From positions 128-64,127 of the forward strand of contig NZ_JAGIPX010000010.1 in NCBI RefSeq assembly GCF_017814945.1: DNA of 64,000 nt. The letters run 5' to 3'. Position numbers and translations under genes: made by a program. The notes beneath the pieces were generated by a model. The model was not told the origin of the DNA and ran no database searches. It saw nothing but the letters and a program-made list of their open reading frames with translations. This document shows, piece after piece, positions 17,522-26,044 of this stretch. Position 1 is the first letter of the stretch. Every line of letters starts with the position of its first letter. The stretch comes from Paraburkholderia sp. LEh10. Its GTDB lineage: Bacteria > Pseudomonadota > Gammaproteobacteria > Burkholderiales > Burkholderiaceae.

Positions 17522-18363
17522 TCCGCGCTCGCGGAGCAGGTGCGCGCGTGCGCGCGCTTGCGCTTTCGTGTGCGTTTTGCCGTGCGCTTTCCGCGCGCGG
17601 CGTGACGGCGCGCGCGGCGCTCGCTTCTTCGTTGATGATGTCGCTGATGATGCCGCAGTGGGCGTTGCACCCCGCGATGGCGGCCGACACCACCCAGGCC
17701 GACACGACCCCGATCGCGCCCGCCGAAAAGCTGCTGTTTCTTACGCCTCATCTGCATGGTGTCGCACCGCAGACGGAGCTCGATTACTCGCTCGTCGTAT
17801 CCGCGCCGCCCGACAAGCGGACGGACCGGATCCGGGTGCTCGTCGCGAGCGCGGATAACGTGGACAGCGACGCGACCGTGAGCGACGCGAGCGGGAAGGT
17901 GCAATTGCCTGCGAATCTGCCGTGCAATCCTGTGATCCTGTATTTTCTCGAACGCGACATCGCGGAGATGGAGCAGTTGACGGGCGGCCAGCGGCGCTAT
18001 TTCCAGCAGCGCGTGCGGCTCGCGCTGGCGGCGGGGCCGCCCATCACCGAGGCGACGGTCCAGTTGGACGGCAAGCCCGTGAAGGCGCACAAGATCGTGA
18101 TTCAGCCGTATCTGAACGATCCGAACGCACAGCGCTTCCCGAAGTTCACGAGCAAGCGTTATACGTTCGTGCTCGCCGATGGCGTGCCCGGCGGCGTGTC
18201 GCTGCTGCGCACCGATGTGCCCGGCGCCAACGACGATTTCGCGCATCCGCTGAAAACGGAATCGCTGAGCTACGAAGGCGCGTTGCGCAAGCTGCAGCCG
18301 CCCGCGCACGGCGCGTCGTCGCCATCGACGAAGCCTGCCAACGGGCCACGGGCGAGTCGCTGA
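17518..18363 (+). CDS. Secreted accessory protein of the xox operon, function unknown
   Basis: 281 residues. A long, Ala-rich N-terminus with a hydrophobic stretch (SSLMMSLMMPQWALHPAMA) fits a signal peptide ending near AMA-AD. The mature part has no motif I recognise; it looks like beta-rich sequence with a segment DIAEMEQLTGGQRRYFQQRV that may be helical. Its ATG lies in the xoxJ stop (ATGA), so translation is coupled and the protein probably works with XoxFGJ in the periplasm. No transmembrane anchor after the signal. Confidence 0.8.
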   Translation: MIRARGAGARVRALALSCAFCRALSARGVTARAALASSLMMSLMMPQWALHPAMAADTTQADTTPIAPAEKLLFLTPHLHGVAPQTELDYSLVVSAPPDKRTDRIRVLVASADNVDSDATVSDASGKVQLPANLPCNPVILYFLERDIAEMEQLTGGQRRYFQQRVRLALAAGPPITEATVQLDGKPVKAHKIVIQPYLNDPNAQRFPKFTSKRYTFVLADGVPGGVSLLRTDVPGANDDFAHPLKTESLSYEGALRKLQPPAHGASSPSTKPANGPRASR

Positions 18364-18436
18364 AGCAGTCGGGTTATTGCGCGTATCGGCGCGCGGCGGC
18401 GCGTGCTGCCCGCCGCTGCGCGATGGGAACCGCTTC

Positions 18437-19399
18437 ATGAATCTGATCCGCTCGCTGACGCTGCGGCAACTGCAGATCTTCGTGATCGCGAGCCGTTTGC
18501 CGAGCTTCGCGCGCGCGGCGGAGGAACTGCATCTGACGCAGCCTGCCGTGTCGATGCAGATCCGCCAGCTGGAAGAAGCCATCGGCATGCCGCTCTTCGA
18601 GCGGGTCGCGCGGCGGCTGACGTTGACGGAAGCGGGTGAGCGCCTGTCGCATCACGCGAGCCGCATTCTCGGCGAGATCAAGGACGCCGAGGACACGATG
18701 ACTTCGCTCGCGCAAGCCGATAGCGGGACGATTGCCGTGAGCATCGTGAGTTCCGCGACCTACTTTGCGCCGAAGCTGCTTGCGCTGTATTCGAAGCAGT
18801 ATCCGAAGGTCGACGTGCATTTCTCGGTCGGCAATCGGGAGATGCTGTTGCGGCTGCTACATGACAATGCGACGGATCTCGCCATCATGGGCCGGCCGCC
18901 GCCCGAGCTCGGCACGACGGCCGAGCCGCTTGCCTATCATCCGCATGTGATCATCGCGCCCGTCACGCATCCGTTGCGTCTTGCGCGCCGATTCGATCTG
19001 CAGGAACTCGCGGGCGACACTTTCCTGCTGCGCGAGCCGGGGTCGGGGACGCGCGCCGTCGCTGAACATACGTTCCGGCAGCATCTATTCACGCCTGCGC
19101 GCTGCGTGACGCTCGGCAGCAACGAAACGATCAAGCAGGCGGTGATGGCGGGCATGGGCGTGAGTCTGATTTCGTTGCATACGCTTGCGCTTGAATTGCG
19201 GACGGCGGAGATCGCGCTGCTGGATGTGAACGGAATGCCCGTTGAACGCACGTGGCAGATCGTGCATTTGAGTTCGAAGCAGTTGTCGCCGACGTGTGTG
19301 GTTTTCCGTCGTTTCCTGCTCGAGCATGCGGCGCCTTTTCTTGAGCGGGAGTATGCGGAGTTGATCCGGCCATTGGCGGTGGCCGCTGCGCGGCGGTGA
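18437..19399 (+). CDS. LysR-family regulator (CbbR-like)
   Basis: 320 residues. The N-terminal winged helix (LRQLQIFVIASRLPSFARAA then LTQPAVSMQIRQLEEAIGMP) and C-terminal effector domain (NETIKQAVMAGMGVSLISLH) are most like CbbR-type LysR proteins. It follows the xox genes by 73 bases on the same strand. Candidate targets are the xox or H4MPT operons, but LysR genes usually act on a divergent promoter and none is adjacent, so the target is open. I chose ATG 18437 because the upstream in-frame part is not conserved. Confidence 0.9.
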   Translation: MNLIRSLTLRQLQIFVIASRLPSFARAAEELHLTQPAVSMQIRQLEEAIGMPLFERVARRLTLTEAGERLSHHASRILGEIKDAEDTMTSLAQADSGTIAVSIVSSATYFAPKLLALYSKQYPKVDVHFSVGNREMLLRLLHDNATDLAIMGRPPPELGTTAEPLAYHPHVIIAPVTHPLRLARRFDLQELAGDTFLLREPGSGTRAVAEHTFRQHLFTPARCVTLGSNETIKQAVMAGMGVSLISLHTLALELRTAEIALLDVNGMPVERTWQIVHLSSKQLSPTCVVFRRFLLEHAAPFLEREYAELIRPLAVAAARR

Positions 19400-19494
19400 T
19401 GGTGTGGTTGCCGCTGGCGCTGTTTGCTCTGCCGCTATCGCTGGCATCCGCGATGCGCCTCGCGGCGCGGGCGTTGCCCCTGTGCGGGGCGGCA

Positions 19495-19526
19495 CCTACT
19501 TTCTTTGCCGCGGCAAAGAAAGTAGG
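19495..19526. repeat. Perfect 32-base palindrome (left)
   Basis: Self-complementary sequence centred at 19510/19511 with core TTTGCCGCGGCAAA. It could form a 16-bp cruciform or hairpin in RNA from either strand. Its twin at 19988-20019 differs only at one symmetric position. Confidence 0.9.
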
Positions 19527-19987
19527 CAAAGAAAGCCGCTCACCCCGCCAACCCTTGACGTTTATCCACGGGCCCCCAACGTCCCCACGTTTATTGCGGC
19601 AGTGTGCTCGCCCACGCCCGTTGCCTGCACATTGAGCGGCGCCTCACCCGCTTCATGCCCCCGCGTTGCAGACCACGCCCCAGATTATCCGGCGCCCCCA
19701 TGCGGCAAACCTATGTAGGCATTCGCGCGATCAGAACAGCGTCGCTGCGCGATGTCTCTGCGCTGTTAGAGCGCTGCCCTGAGAGGCGCGACGACCAACA
19801 TAGGGTTTGCCGCAAAGGGCACTGAAACATCAGGACGGTTAGCAGTTGTGCGAACGCATGAAGCGGGTGAGGCGTTCAATCAGCGCGCGGGCAACGGGCA
19901 AAGTCAGCACGCTGCCATGCGAAGCGCGGGGACGCCAAGAGCCCGTGGATAAGGGTCAAGCATTGGCGGGGTGAGCGGCTTTCTTTG

Positions 19988-20019
19988 CTTACTTTCTTTG
20001 CCGCGGCAAAGAAAGTAAG
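19988..20019. repeat. Perfect 32-base palindrome (right)
   Basis: Self-complementary, same core as the left copy, centred at 20003/20004. With the left copy it brackets the inner half of the nested inverted repeat. Confidence 0.9.
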
Positions 20020-20080
20020 TGCCGCCCCGCACAGGGGCGACGCCCGCGCCGCGAGGCGCATCGCGGATGCCAGCGATAGC

Positions 20081-20333
20081 GGCAGAGCACAGCGCCAGCG
20101 GCAGAGCACAGCGCCAGCGGCAGAGCACAGCGCCAGCGGCAGAGCAAACAGCGCTAGCGGCAGAGCAAACACCAGCGGCAGAGCAAACACCGCCAGCGGC
20201 AGAGCAAACACCGCCAGCGGCAGAGCAAACAGCGATAGCGGAAGAGCAAACACCGCCAGCGGCAGAGCAAACAGCGATAGCGGAAGAGCAAACACCGCCA
20301 GCGGCAGAGCAAACAGCGCCAGCGGCCGAAACC
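20081..20333. repeat. Minisatellite of ~18-21-bp units
   Basis: About twelve imperfect units containing AGCGGCAGAGCAAACA run from the right arm of the inverted-repeat element up to the stop codon of the YbdD-like gene. Units differ in length (18-21 bases), and some have GCGATAGCGGAAGAG in place of GCCAGCGGCAGAG. The same unit is seen inverted at 19411-19440. Translations are artificial (AAEQTP or CSAAGGV repeats). Confidence 0.88.
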
Positions 20334-20336
20334 TCA

Positions 20337-20543
20337 TCAACAACACTTCCCCGCGCCACCTCCATACCGCGCGGACTGTCGCTCGCGGAAGAATTCCTCA
20401 TAACTCATCACCGCGCGACCGGGATGCGTCGCGCGCATGTGCTCCACGTACGTCTCGTAGTCGGGCAAGCCGACCATCAACCGCATCGCTTGCCCGAGAT
20501 ACCGCCCCGCGTTGCGCACATCATCACGAAGTCCGGAAAACAT
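20337..20543 (-). CDS. YbdD/YjiX-family small protein
   Basis: 68 residues, the usual size for this family. Family signs are RYLGQAMRLMVGLPDYETYV, MRATHPGRAVMSYEEFFRER and the Cys-Cys at the extreme C-terminus. Members are encoded right after CstA-type transporters and are needed for or modulate their activity. It lies 12 bases after cstA on the same strand. The minisatellite begins immediately beyond its stop. Confidence 0.93.
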   Translation of the reverse strand: MFSGLRDDVRNAGRYLGQAMRLMVGLPDYETYVEHMRATHPGRAVMSYEEFFRERQSARYGGGAGKCC

Positions 20544-20555
20544 CGCGCGCCCCGG

Positions 20556-22634
20556 TCAGTGCGTACCGCTTGCGCGCTGGCCCGAAGGCAGTATCTCGAA
20601 CGGCGTCTCGCGCACGGTCGGACGCTCTGCACGACGCGCCCGCACCACCGCCAGCACGCCATACACCACCACGCTCACGACGACAAAAATGAACAGCCCC
20701 GCGAGCGCCGCATCGACATAGTCGTTGAACATGATCCGGTGCATCTGTTCGATCGATTTGGCGGGCGCCACGATCTTGCCCGCATCGGCGGCTGCGCCGA
20801 GCTTCGCGGCGTGCGCGAGGAAACCGACCTTCGGATTCGCATCGAATATCTTCTGCCAGCCGGCCGTCATCGTGCAGACGAGCAGCCATGCCGTCGGCAC
20901 CAGTGTGACCCACGCGAAGCGCTCGCGCTTCATCTTGAACAGCACCACCGTGCCGAGCACGAGCGCAATGCCCGCGAGCATCTGGTTCGAAATGCCGAAG
21001 AGCGGCCACAGCGTATTGATGCCGCCAAGCGGGTCGACCACGCCCTGATACAGGAAGTAGCCCCACGCGGCGACGCACAGTGCCGTCGCGATCAGGTTCG
21101 CGGGCAGCGACTCCGTGCGCTTGAGCGCGGGGTGGAACGTGCCGAGCAGGTCTTGCAGCATGAAGCGTCCGGCGCGCGTGCCCGCATCGACGGCCGTCAG
21201 GATGAAGAGCGCCTCGAACAGGATCGCGAAGTGATACCAGAACGCCATCATCGCTTCGCCGCCCATCACCTGATGGAGAATCTGCGCCATGCCGACCGCG
21301 AGCGTCGGCGCGCCACCGGCGCGCGCGACGATCGTGGTTTCGCCGACGGCCTTCGCGGTCTGCGTCAGCATGTCAGGCGTCAGCACGAAGCCCCATTGCG
21401 ACACGGTCTGCGCGACGGCGTCGGGCGTCGTGCCGAGCACGGCGGCGGGTGCGTTCATCGCGAAGTAGATGCCCGGCTCGATCACGGCGGCGGCCACCAG
21501 CGCCATGATCGCCACGAACGATTCCATCAGCATCGCGCCATAGCCGATGAAGCGCGCGTTGGTTTCGTTGTCGAGCAGCTTCGGCGTCGTGCCCGACGAG
21601 ATCAGCGCGTGGAAGCCCGACACCGCGCCGCAAGCGATCGTGATGAACAGGAACGGGAACAGGTTGCCCGACCACACGGGGCCCGTGCCGTCGACGAACT
21701 TCGTCAGCGCGGGCATCTTCAGCTCCGGCGCGATGACGAGAATGCCGATCGCAAGACCGAGGATCGTGCCGATCTTCAGGAACGTCGACAGATAATCGCG
21801 CGGCGCAAGCAGCAGCCACACGGGCAGCACCGACGCAATGAAGCCGTAGCCGATCAGAATCCACGTGAGCTGTGTGCCGCTGAACGTGAACCATGCAGCG
21901 AGCGTGGGGGAGTCATGCACGCTTTGGCCGAACACGATGGAAGCCATCAGCAGCACGAAGCCGATCACCGACACTTCGCCAATGCGGCCCGGCCGGATGA
22001 AGCGCGTATAGACGCCCATGAAGAGCGCGATGGGAATGGTCGCGGCGACGGTGAACGTGCCCCACGGCGAATTCGTCAGCGCCTTCACGACGATCAGCGC
22101 GAGCACGGCGAGGATGATCACCATGATCAGGAACGCGCCGAACAGCGCGATCACGCCGGGCACCGTGCCAAGCTCCATCTTCACGAGATCGCCGAGCGAG
22201 CGGCCATCGCGGCGCGTCGAGATGAACAGCACGATGAAGTCCTGCACTGCGCCCGCGAACACGACGCCCGCGAGAATCCACAGCATGCCGGGCGCGTAGC
22301 CCATCTGCGCGGCGAGCACGGGACCGACGAGCGGGCCCGCACCCGCGATCGCCGCGAAGTGATGGCCGAACAGCACGTACTTGTTGGTCGGCACGTAGTC
22401 GAGGCCGTCGTTGTGCCGCACGGCGGGCGTCATGCGCTGGCCGTCGAGCTGCACCACATGGTTCGCGATGAAGCGGCTGTAGAAGCGGTAAGCGATCAGA
22501 TAGACGCAGACTGCGGCGATCACGACCCAGAGGGCGCTGACCCGCTCGCCATGCGCAAGCGCAATGGTGCCGAACGAGAACGCGCCCAATAGCGCGACCG
22601 CCGTCCAGACGAGAAAAGTGGATGCCCGGTTCAT
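20556..22634 (-). CDS. cstA: Carbon starvation protein CstA (pyruvate/peptide transporter)
   Basis: 692 residues with about 16-18 membrane helices, the standard CstA length. Motifs include FGHHFAAIAGAGPLVGPVLA near residues 100-120, GVVFAGAVQDFIVLFISTRR and SGTTPKLLDNETNARFIGYG. Family members import pyruvate or peptides during carbon limitation. ATG 22634 begins MNRASTFLVWTAVALLG, the first helix; the frame extends to 22781 but that part is not conserved. It is divergent from a two-component system that may control it, as BtsSR-type systems control related genes. Confidence 0.95.
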   Translation of the reverse strand: MNRASTFLVWTAVALLGAFSFGTIALAHGERVSALWVVIAAVCVYLIAYRFYSRFIANHVVQLDGQRMTPAVRHNDGLDYVPTNKYVLFGHHFAAIAGAGPLVGPVLAAQMGYAPGMLWILAGVVFAGAVQDFIVLFISTRRDGRSLGDLVKMELGTVPGVIALFGAFLIMVIILAVLALIVVKALTNSPWGTFTVAATIPIALFMGVYTRFIRPGRIGEVSVIGFVLLMASIVFGQSVHDSPTLAAWFTFSGTQLTWILIGYGFIASVLPVWLLLAPRDYLSTFLKIGTILGLAIGILVIAPELKMPALTKFVDGTGPVWSGNLFPFLFITIACGAVSGFHALISSGTTPKLLDNETNARFIGYGAMLMESFVAIMALVAAAVIEPGIYFAMNAPAAVLGTTPDAVAQTVSQWGFVLTPDMLTQTAKAVGETTIVARAGGAPTLAVGMAQILHQVMGGEAMMAFWYHFAILFEALFILTAVDAGTRAGRFMLQDLLGTFHPALKRTESLPANLIATALCVAAWGYFLYQGVVDPLGGINTLWPLFGISNQMLAGIALVLGTVVLFKMKRERFAWVTLVPTAWLLVCTMTAGWQKIFDANPKVGFLAHAAKLGAAADAGKIVAPAKSIEQMHRIMFNDYVDAALAGLFIFVVVSVVVYGVLAVVRARRAERPTVRETPFEILPSGQRASGTH

Positions 22635-22784
22635 GGCGTCTCCAATGTGATTGTACGAATGCCCGTCAGCGGCGCTGGCCGGACTCATTGCGGCGCGCTG
22701 CGGGGGCGCCGCGCATGGTCGAAGATGTGCCATGCTCTGGGCGTGTAGTATTCGACTTCGTCGTGTGCGCCACAAGCGCACAAC

Positions 22785-22813
22785 TACGTAAGCACGCTAC
22801 GTAGTAATACGTA
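22785..22813. promoter_or_regulatory. Three TACGTA palindromes upstream of the two-component genes
   Basis: TACGTA occurs at 22785-22790, 22798-22803 and 22808-22813 in the 203-base divergent region between cstA and the sensor kinase gene. Perfect sixmers this close together in high-GC DNA look like operator half-sites. A LuxR/NarL-type regulator encoded two genes away is the natural candidate binder (inference). Confidence 0.45.
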
Positions 22814-22837
22814 GGCAGCCCGACCGGTTTTCCCCAG

Positions 22838-24253
22838 ATGAAACTCAAGGCCAAGATCTTCCTGCTCGCGATCGTGCCGTTTCTCGCCGCCATCGCAGGC
22901 ATTGCATTCGGCGTGCGCCATCAGGCCACGGCGCTCGCCACCGCGCAGCACGACACGACCCAGTCGGCGTATATGGCGAGCAAGGAAATCGAATTGCGCC
23001 ATTACGTGGACCTCGCCACCAGCGCGATCAAGCCGCTCTACGACGAAGCGGGGAGCAACGCGCGCGACGACGCGATGCTGCGCAACCGCGCGCTCGCGAT
23101 GCTCGAAAAGATGGACTTCGGACAGGACGGCTACTTCTTCGTCTACGACATGCACGGCCGCTCGCTGATGCATCCGCGTGAGCCGGATCTCGTCGGCCGC
23201 GACCTGTGGACCTTGCGCGATCCCGCGGGCTCGCTGACCATTCAGCAGTTGATCGCCGCGGCAGCCGGCGGCGGCGGCTATGTCCGCTATGTGTGGCACA
23301 GGCCTTCGACGGGCAAGCTCGCGCCCAAGCTCGGCTACGTCGTGCCGCTGCCGCGCTGGGGCTGGATGCTCGGCACGGGCATCTATCTCGATGACGTCGA
23401 CACGACGCTGGCGCGCATCGATCAGCGCGCGTCCGTCGACATCGAGCACACGATGATGTGGATCGGCGCAATCGCGCTCGCGGGGCTCGGCGTGATCGCG
23501 TTGTGCGCGCTGGTGCTGAACGTGAGCGAGTACCGCAGCGCCGATGCGAAGCTCAAGCGGCTCGCGCAGCAGGTCGTCGAGTCGCAGGAGAACGAACGGG
23601 CGCGGCTGTCGCGCGAACTGCACGACGGCATCAGCCAGATGCTCGTGTCCGTCAAGCTGTTGCTGGAGTCGGCGCTCGCGCGCTTCGAGCTCAGCGAGCG
23701 GCGCGTGCAGCCGGCGGAGGCCGCGCTGTCCACGGGCATCGGGCGGCTCGGCGAAGCGTTGCGCGAAGTGCGCCGCATTTCGCATGCGCTGCGTCCTTCG
23801 ATGCTCGACGACCTCGGTCTTGCGGCAGCGCTCGAGCAACTGACGCGCGAGCTGAGCGCCGAGAGTCATCTGGCCATCGGCTTCACGCATGTCTCGCACG
23901 ATCACGCCGCGCAGTTGCCCGATACCGTGAAGACGGCGCTGTTCCGTATCGCGCAGGAAGCGCTGACCAATATCTTCCGGCATGCACGCGCATCGCGGGC
24001 GGCGCTCGCGCTCGAGATCTCGGCGAGCAAGGTCGCGCTGTCGATCAGCGACGACGGCCAGGGCTTCGATGTCGACAAGGTGCAGGCCGACCCGCGCGCG
24101 GGTGTCGGCTTGCGCAACATGCGCGAGCGGCTGGAGGCGCTCAACGGCGAATTGCAGCTTGCCTCGCGCGCGGGCCATACCATAGTCACGGCGACCGTGC
24201 CGCTTTTCGCGAGCGTCGCGCGTCCCATCGAATTGCAGGCGAACCACTCATGA
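22838..24253 (+). CDS. Sensor histidine kinase with periplasmic Cache domain
   Basis: 471 residues: TM1 about 5-26, a periplasmic single-Cache domain (GYFFVYDMHGRSLMHP and PRWGWMLGTGIYLDDV), TM2 about 207-229, then HisKA_3 with His262 in LSRELHDGISQMLV and a HATPase with DDGQGFDV and GVGLRNMRERLEAL. It belongs to the NarX/LiaS-type kinases that pair with LuxR-family regulators. Cache domains of this form often sense small carboxylates, which would fit the divergent cstA gene (inference). Its stop overlaps the regulator start (ATGA). Confidence 0.93.
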   Translation: MKLKAKIFLLAIVPFLAAIAGIAFGVRHQATALATAQHDTTQSAYMASKEIELRHYVDLATSAIKPLYDEAGSNARDDAMLRNRALAMLEKMDFGQDGYFFVYDMHGRSLMHPREPDLVGRDLWTLRDPAGSLTIQQLIAAAAGGGGYVRYVWHRPSTGKLAPKLGYVVPLPRWGWMLGTGIYLDDVDTTLARIDQRASVDIEHTMMWIGAIALAGLGVIALCALVLNVSEYRSADAKLKRLAQQVVESQENERARLSRELHDGISQMLVSVKLLLESALARFELSERRVQPAEAALSTGIGRLGEALREVRRISHALRPSMLDDLGLAAALEQLTRELSAESHLAIGFTHVSHDHAAQLPDTVKTALFRIAQEALTNIFRHARASRAALALEISASKVALSISDDGQGFDVDKVQADPRAGVGLRNMRERLEALNGELQLASRAGHTIVTATVPLFASVARPIELQANHS

Positions 24254-24891
24254 ACAGTCCAGCGGGCGCGGCGCGCCTCATCCTCGTCGACGATCATCCC
24301 CTCGTGCGCGACGGCTTGCGCGCGCGGCTCGAAGCCGTGCCGGGCTTCGCAGTGGTCGGCGAAGCGGGCAACGCGCAAGAAGCGTTGACGCTCGCGGCCG
24401 CGCATGAGCCGGACCTCGTGCTGATGGACGTCGGCATGAACGGCATGAACGGAATCGCGCTCGCCGCGCTGTTTCATGAGCGCTTTCCCGGCATCCGCGT
24501 GCTAATGCTGTCGATGCACGACAACGTCGAATACGTGACGCAGGCTGTGCGCGCCGGCGCGAGCGGTTATGTGCTGAAGGACTCGCCGGGCGCGGAGATC
24601 ATTCGCGCGATCGGCGCGGTGCTCGACGGCAGGACGTTCTTCAGCGAAGGACTCGGCGCGCGGCTCATCCAGGCATCGGCGATTCGCGATCCTATCGAAC
24701 GCCTCACGCCGCGCGAGCGCGACATTCTCGATCAGCTCGCGCAAGGTCTGTCGAGCAAGCAGATCGCGCAGCGCAACGGCCTGTCCGTCAGAACCGTCGA
24801 GACGCATCGCCTCAACCTGAAGCGCAAGCTCGAAATAGAAGGCCAGGCTGAGTTGATCAAGTTCGCCGTCGAGCATCGCAGGTCGGGTTGA
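24250..24891 (+). CDS. NarL/LuxR-family response regulator
   Basis: 213 residues: receiver domain with acidic pair Asp14-Asp15, phospho-acceptor Asp60 (LVLMDVGMNG) and Lys in YVLKDSPGA, then a LuxR-type helix-turn-helix (LTPRERDILDQLAQGLSSKQ then LSVRTVETHRLNLKRKL). It is the partner of the upstream kinase, overlapping it by 4 bases. Likely targets are cstA-ybdD and its own operon, given the repeated TACGTA sites between them. Confidence 0.94.
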   Translation: MNSPAGAARLILVDDHPLVRDGLRARLEAVPGFAVVGEAGNAQEALTLAAAHEPDLVLMDVGMNGMNGIALAALFHERFPGIRVLMLSMHDNVEYVTQAVRAGASGYVLKDSPGAEIIRAIGAVLDGRTFFSEGLGARLIQASAIRDPIERLTPRERDILDQLAQGLSSKQIAQRNGLSVRTVETHRLNLKRKLEIEGQAELIKFAVEHRRSG

Positions 24892-24915
24892 TGCCGTCGC
24901 GGCGGCGGGCGTGTG

Positions 24916-25173
24916 TCAGGTCAGGAACCGGTCAATGAGCTTCTGGGCCGCCCGAAAGCCCGCGAGTAGCGCATCCGCATGGGTGGCGAACGGACGGCCC
25001 TCGTCGTTGGACAGGCGGAACGGCGCTATGCCGGCTTCGGCATCGGGATGGTCGATGCAAACGTGCACCAGTGGCGCTGCGCGCGAAATCCGTGTTCTCG
25101 CTGCGATCACCAACGGCATCGTTTGCACCACGATCGTCACGTCGAAGCCGCGATATGAGTAAGTCCGCTGCAT
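24916..25173 (-). CDS. Small conserved hypothetical protein
   Basis: 85 residues starting MQRTYSYRGFDVTIVVQTMP, an alternating beta-like start, and ending in a helix (ATHADALLAGFRAAQKLIDR). I do not recognise a domain; similar short proteins are common in Burkholderiales. The frame is open to 25350, but the extra part is a Pro/Ser/Gly repeat and is not credible. It is convergent with the response regulator gene. Confidence 0.55.
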   Translation of the reverse strand: MQRTYSYRGFDVTIVVQTMPLVIAARTRISRAAPLVHVCIDHPDAEAGIAPFRLSNDEGRPFATHADALLAGFRAAQKLIDRFLT

Positions 25174-25192
25174 TGTGAAACCTGAACTCAGC

Positions 25193-25375
25193 CTAGGGTC
25201 GCCCGGAACGGGGCCGCTGCGTGAAGGGCCGGCTGAGGGGCTGGCTGAAGGGCCGGCTGAAGGGCCGGCGTTGCGCGGGACGGGTTGCACGCACCAGGGC
25301 CACGCTGCGCGAGGGCCGCGCTTTGAGTATAAGCAGCGTGAACGCAACAAGAATCGCCGGGATCAACGGGAACAT
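25193..25375 (-). CDS. Possible small membrane protein
   Basis: 60 codons. The first 19 residues (MFPLIPAILVAFTLLILKA) form one membrane helix, followed by an Arg/Pro/Ser-rich tail coded by an imperfect repeat of GGCCGGCTGAAG. AAAGG lies 7 bases before the ATG. No known family; it might be spurious. Confidence 0.25.
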   Translation of the reverse strand: MFPLIPAILVAFTLLILKARPSRSVALVRATRPAQRRPFSRPFSQPLSRPFTQRPRSGRP

Positions 25376-25700
25376 AAGTCTGCCTTTGGGGTTGTGAATC
25401 GAACGGGTACGGCCAGGATATCGCGAACCTTCCGGGTTCCGCAGAGCTGAATCCGTGAACGCGTAAATGAACCCTGAACGGTGGGGCGCGGGATGAAGCC
25501 GTGTCGAATATGGCATGCATCGCTCGATGCACGGCAAAGCAGGAAAAGTTCGAAAGAACGCGCAGGATGCACCGAATCCCGACTCTCGAAATTATTTGTC
25601 TATACACTGTGCGCCTTTCTACGCGAGCACGCCCCCGTGCTCTGCGCGTCGCTTTGTCGTTACGTTAAAAACGACGCGTAACAGTTCGAGGAGAATGCAC

Positions 25701-26003
25701 GTGAGCGATTCGTTTTTGTCCTGGATTCGGCTGCAAACTGGGCGCGGCGATCCCGTCGGCCGGTTGGCCCGCGACGTCGTAGCGGATCCGCAAGCGCCAG
25801 ACGGATCATCGAAGGCCGTTTGGCTCGGTCATCTGGCGTTGCGCAATGCCGGGCCGGGTGCGATAGCGGCGTTTGAAAATGCGTGGGAAGAATTCGGCGC
25901 GCAAAACGGGCACGTCAACAAGGTGATGCTGACGGTCCGCGCACCCGCGCCGGTTGCTCTAGACGAGAAACTTTTCGGATGGTCCGATACAAAAAGGTCA
26001 TAG
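25701..26003 (+). CDS. YozE/SAM-like fold protein
   Basis: 100 residues with the pattern of YozE-like small helical proteins (FLSWIRLQTGRGDPVGRLAR then DVVADPQAP and a central helix AFENAWEEFG). GTG 25701 is chosen because AGGAG ends 7 bases before it; the ATG at 25695 is only 1 base from that site. The function of the family is unknown. It stands alone, convergent with the propeller gene at 26045. Confidence 0.65.
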   Translation: MSDSFLSWIRLQTGRGDPVGRLARDVVADPQAPDGSSKAVWLGHLALRNAGPGAIAAFENAWEEFGAQNGHVNKVMLTVRAPAPVALDEKLFGWSDTKRS

Positions 26004-26044
26004 CCCGCGCATTGCGAACAAACGGGCGCCTTGCCGCGATCAGT

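Larger units (their letters stand above)
19411..20105. repeat. Nested ~700-bp inverted-repeat element between convergent genes
   Basis: The arms at about 19411-19590 and 19925-20105 are inverted copies with few mismatches. Each arm carries a perfect 32-base palindrome built on CTTTCTTTGCCGCGGCAAAG (19495-19526 and 19988-20019). Inside, a second pair is inverted (19641-19657 with 19857-19873) and a third (19701-19716 with 19798-19814, one base different), so the whole element is close to symmetric about 19757. No ORF in it looks real. Parts recur at 115-182. Confidence 0.85.

Noticed and set aside
20019..22592. 857-residue plus-strand ORF opposite cstA
   Set aside because: Translation is His/Arg/Glu-rich antisense of cstA; starts inside the minisatellite.
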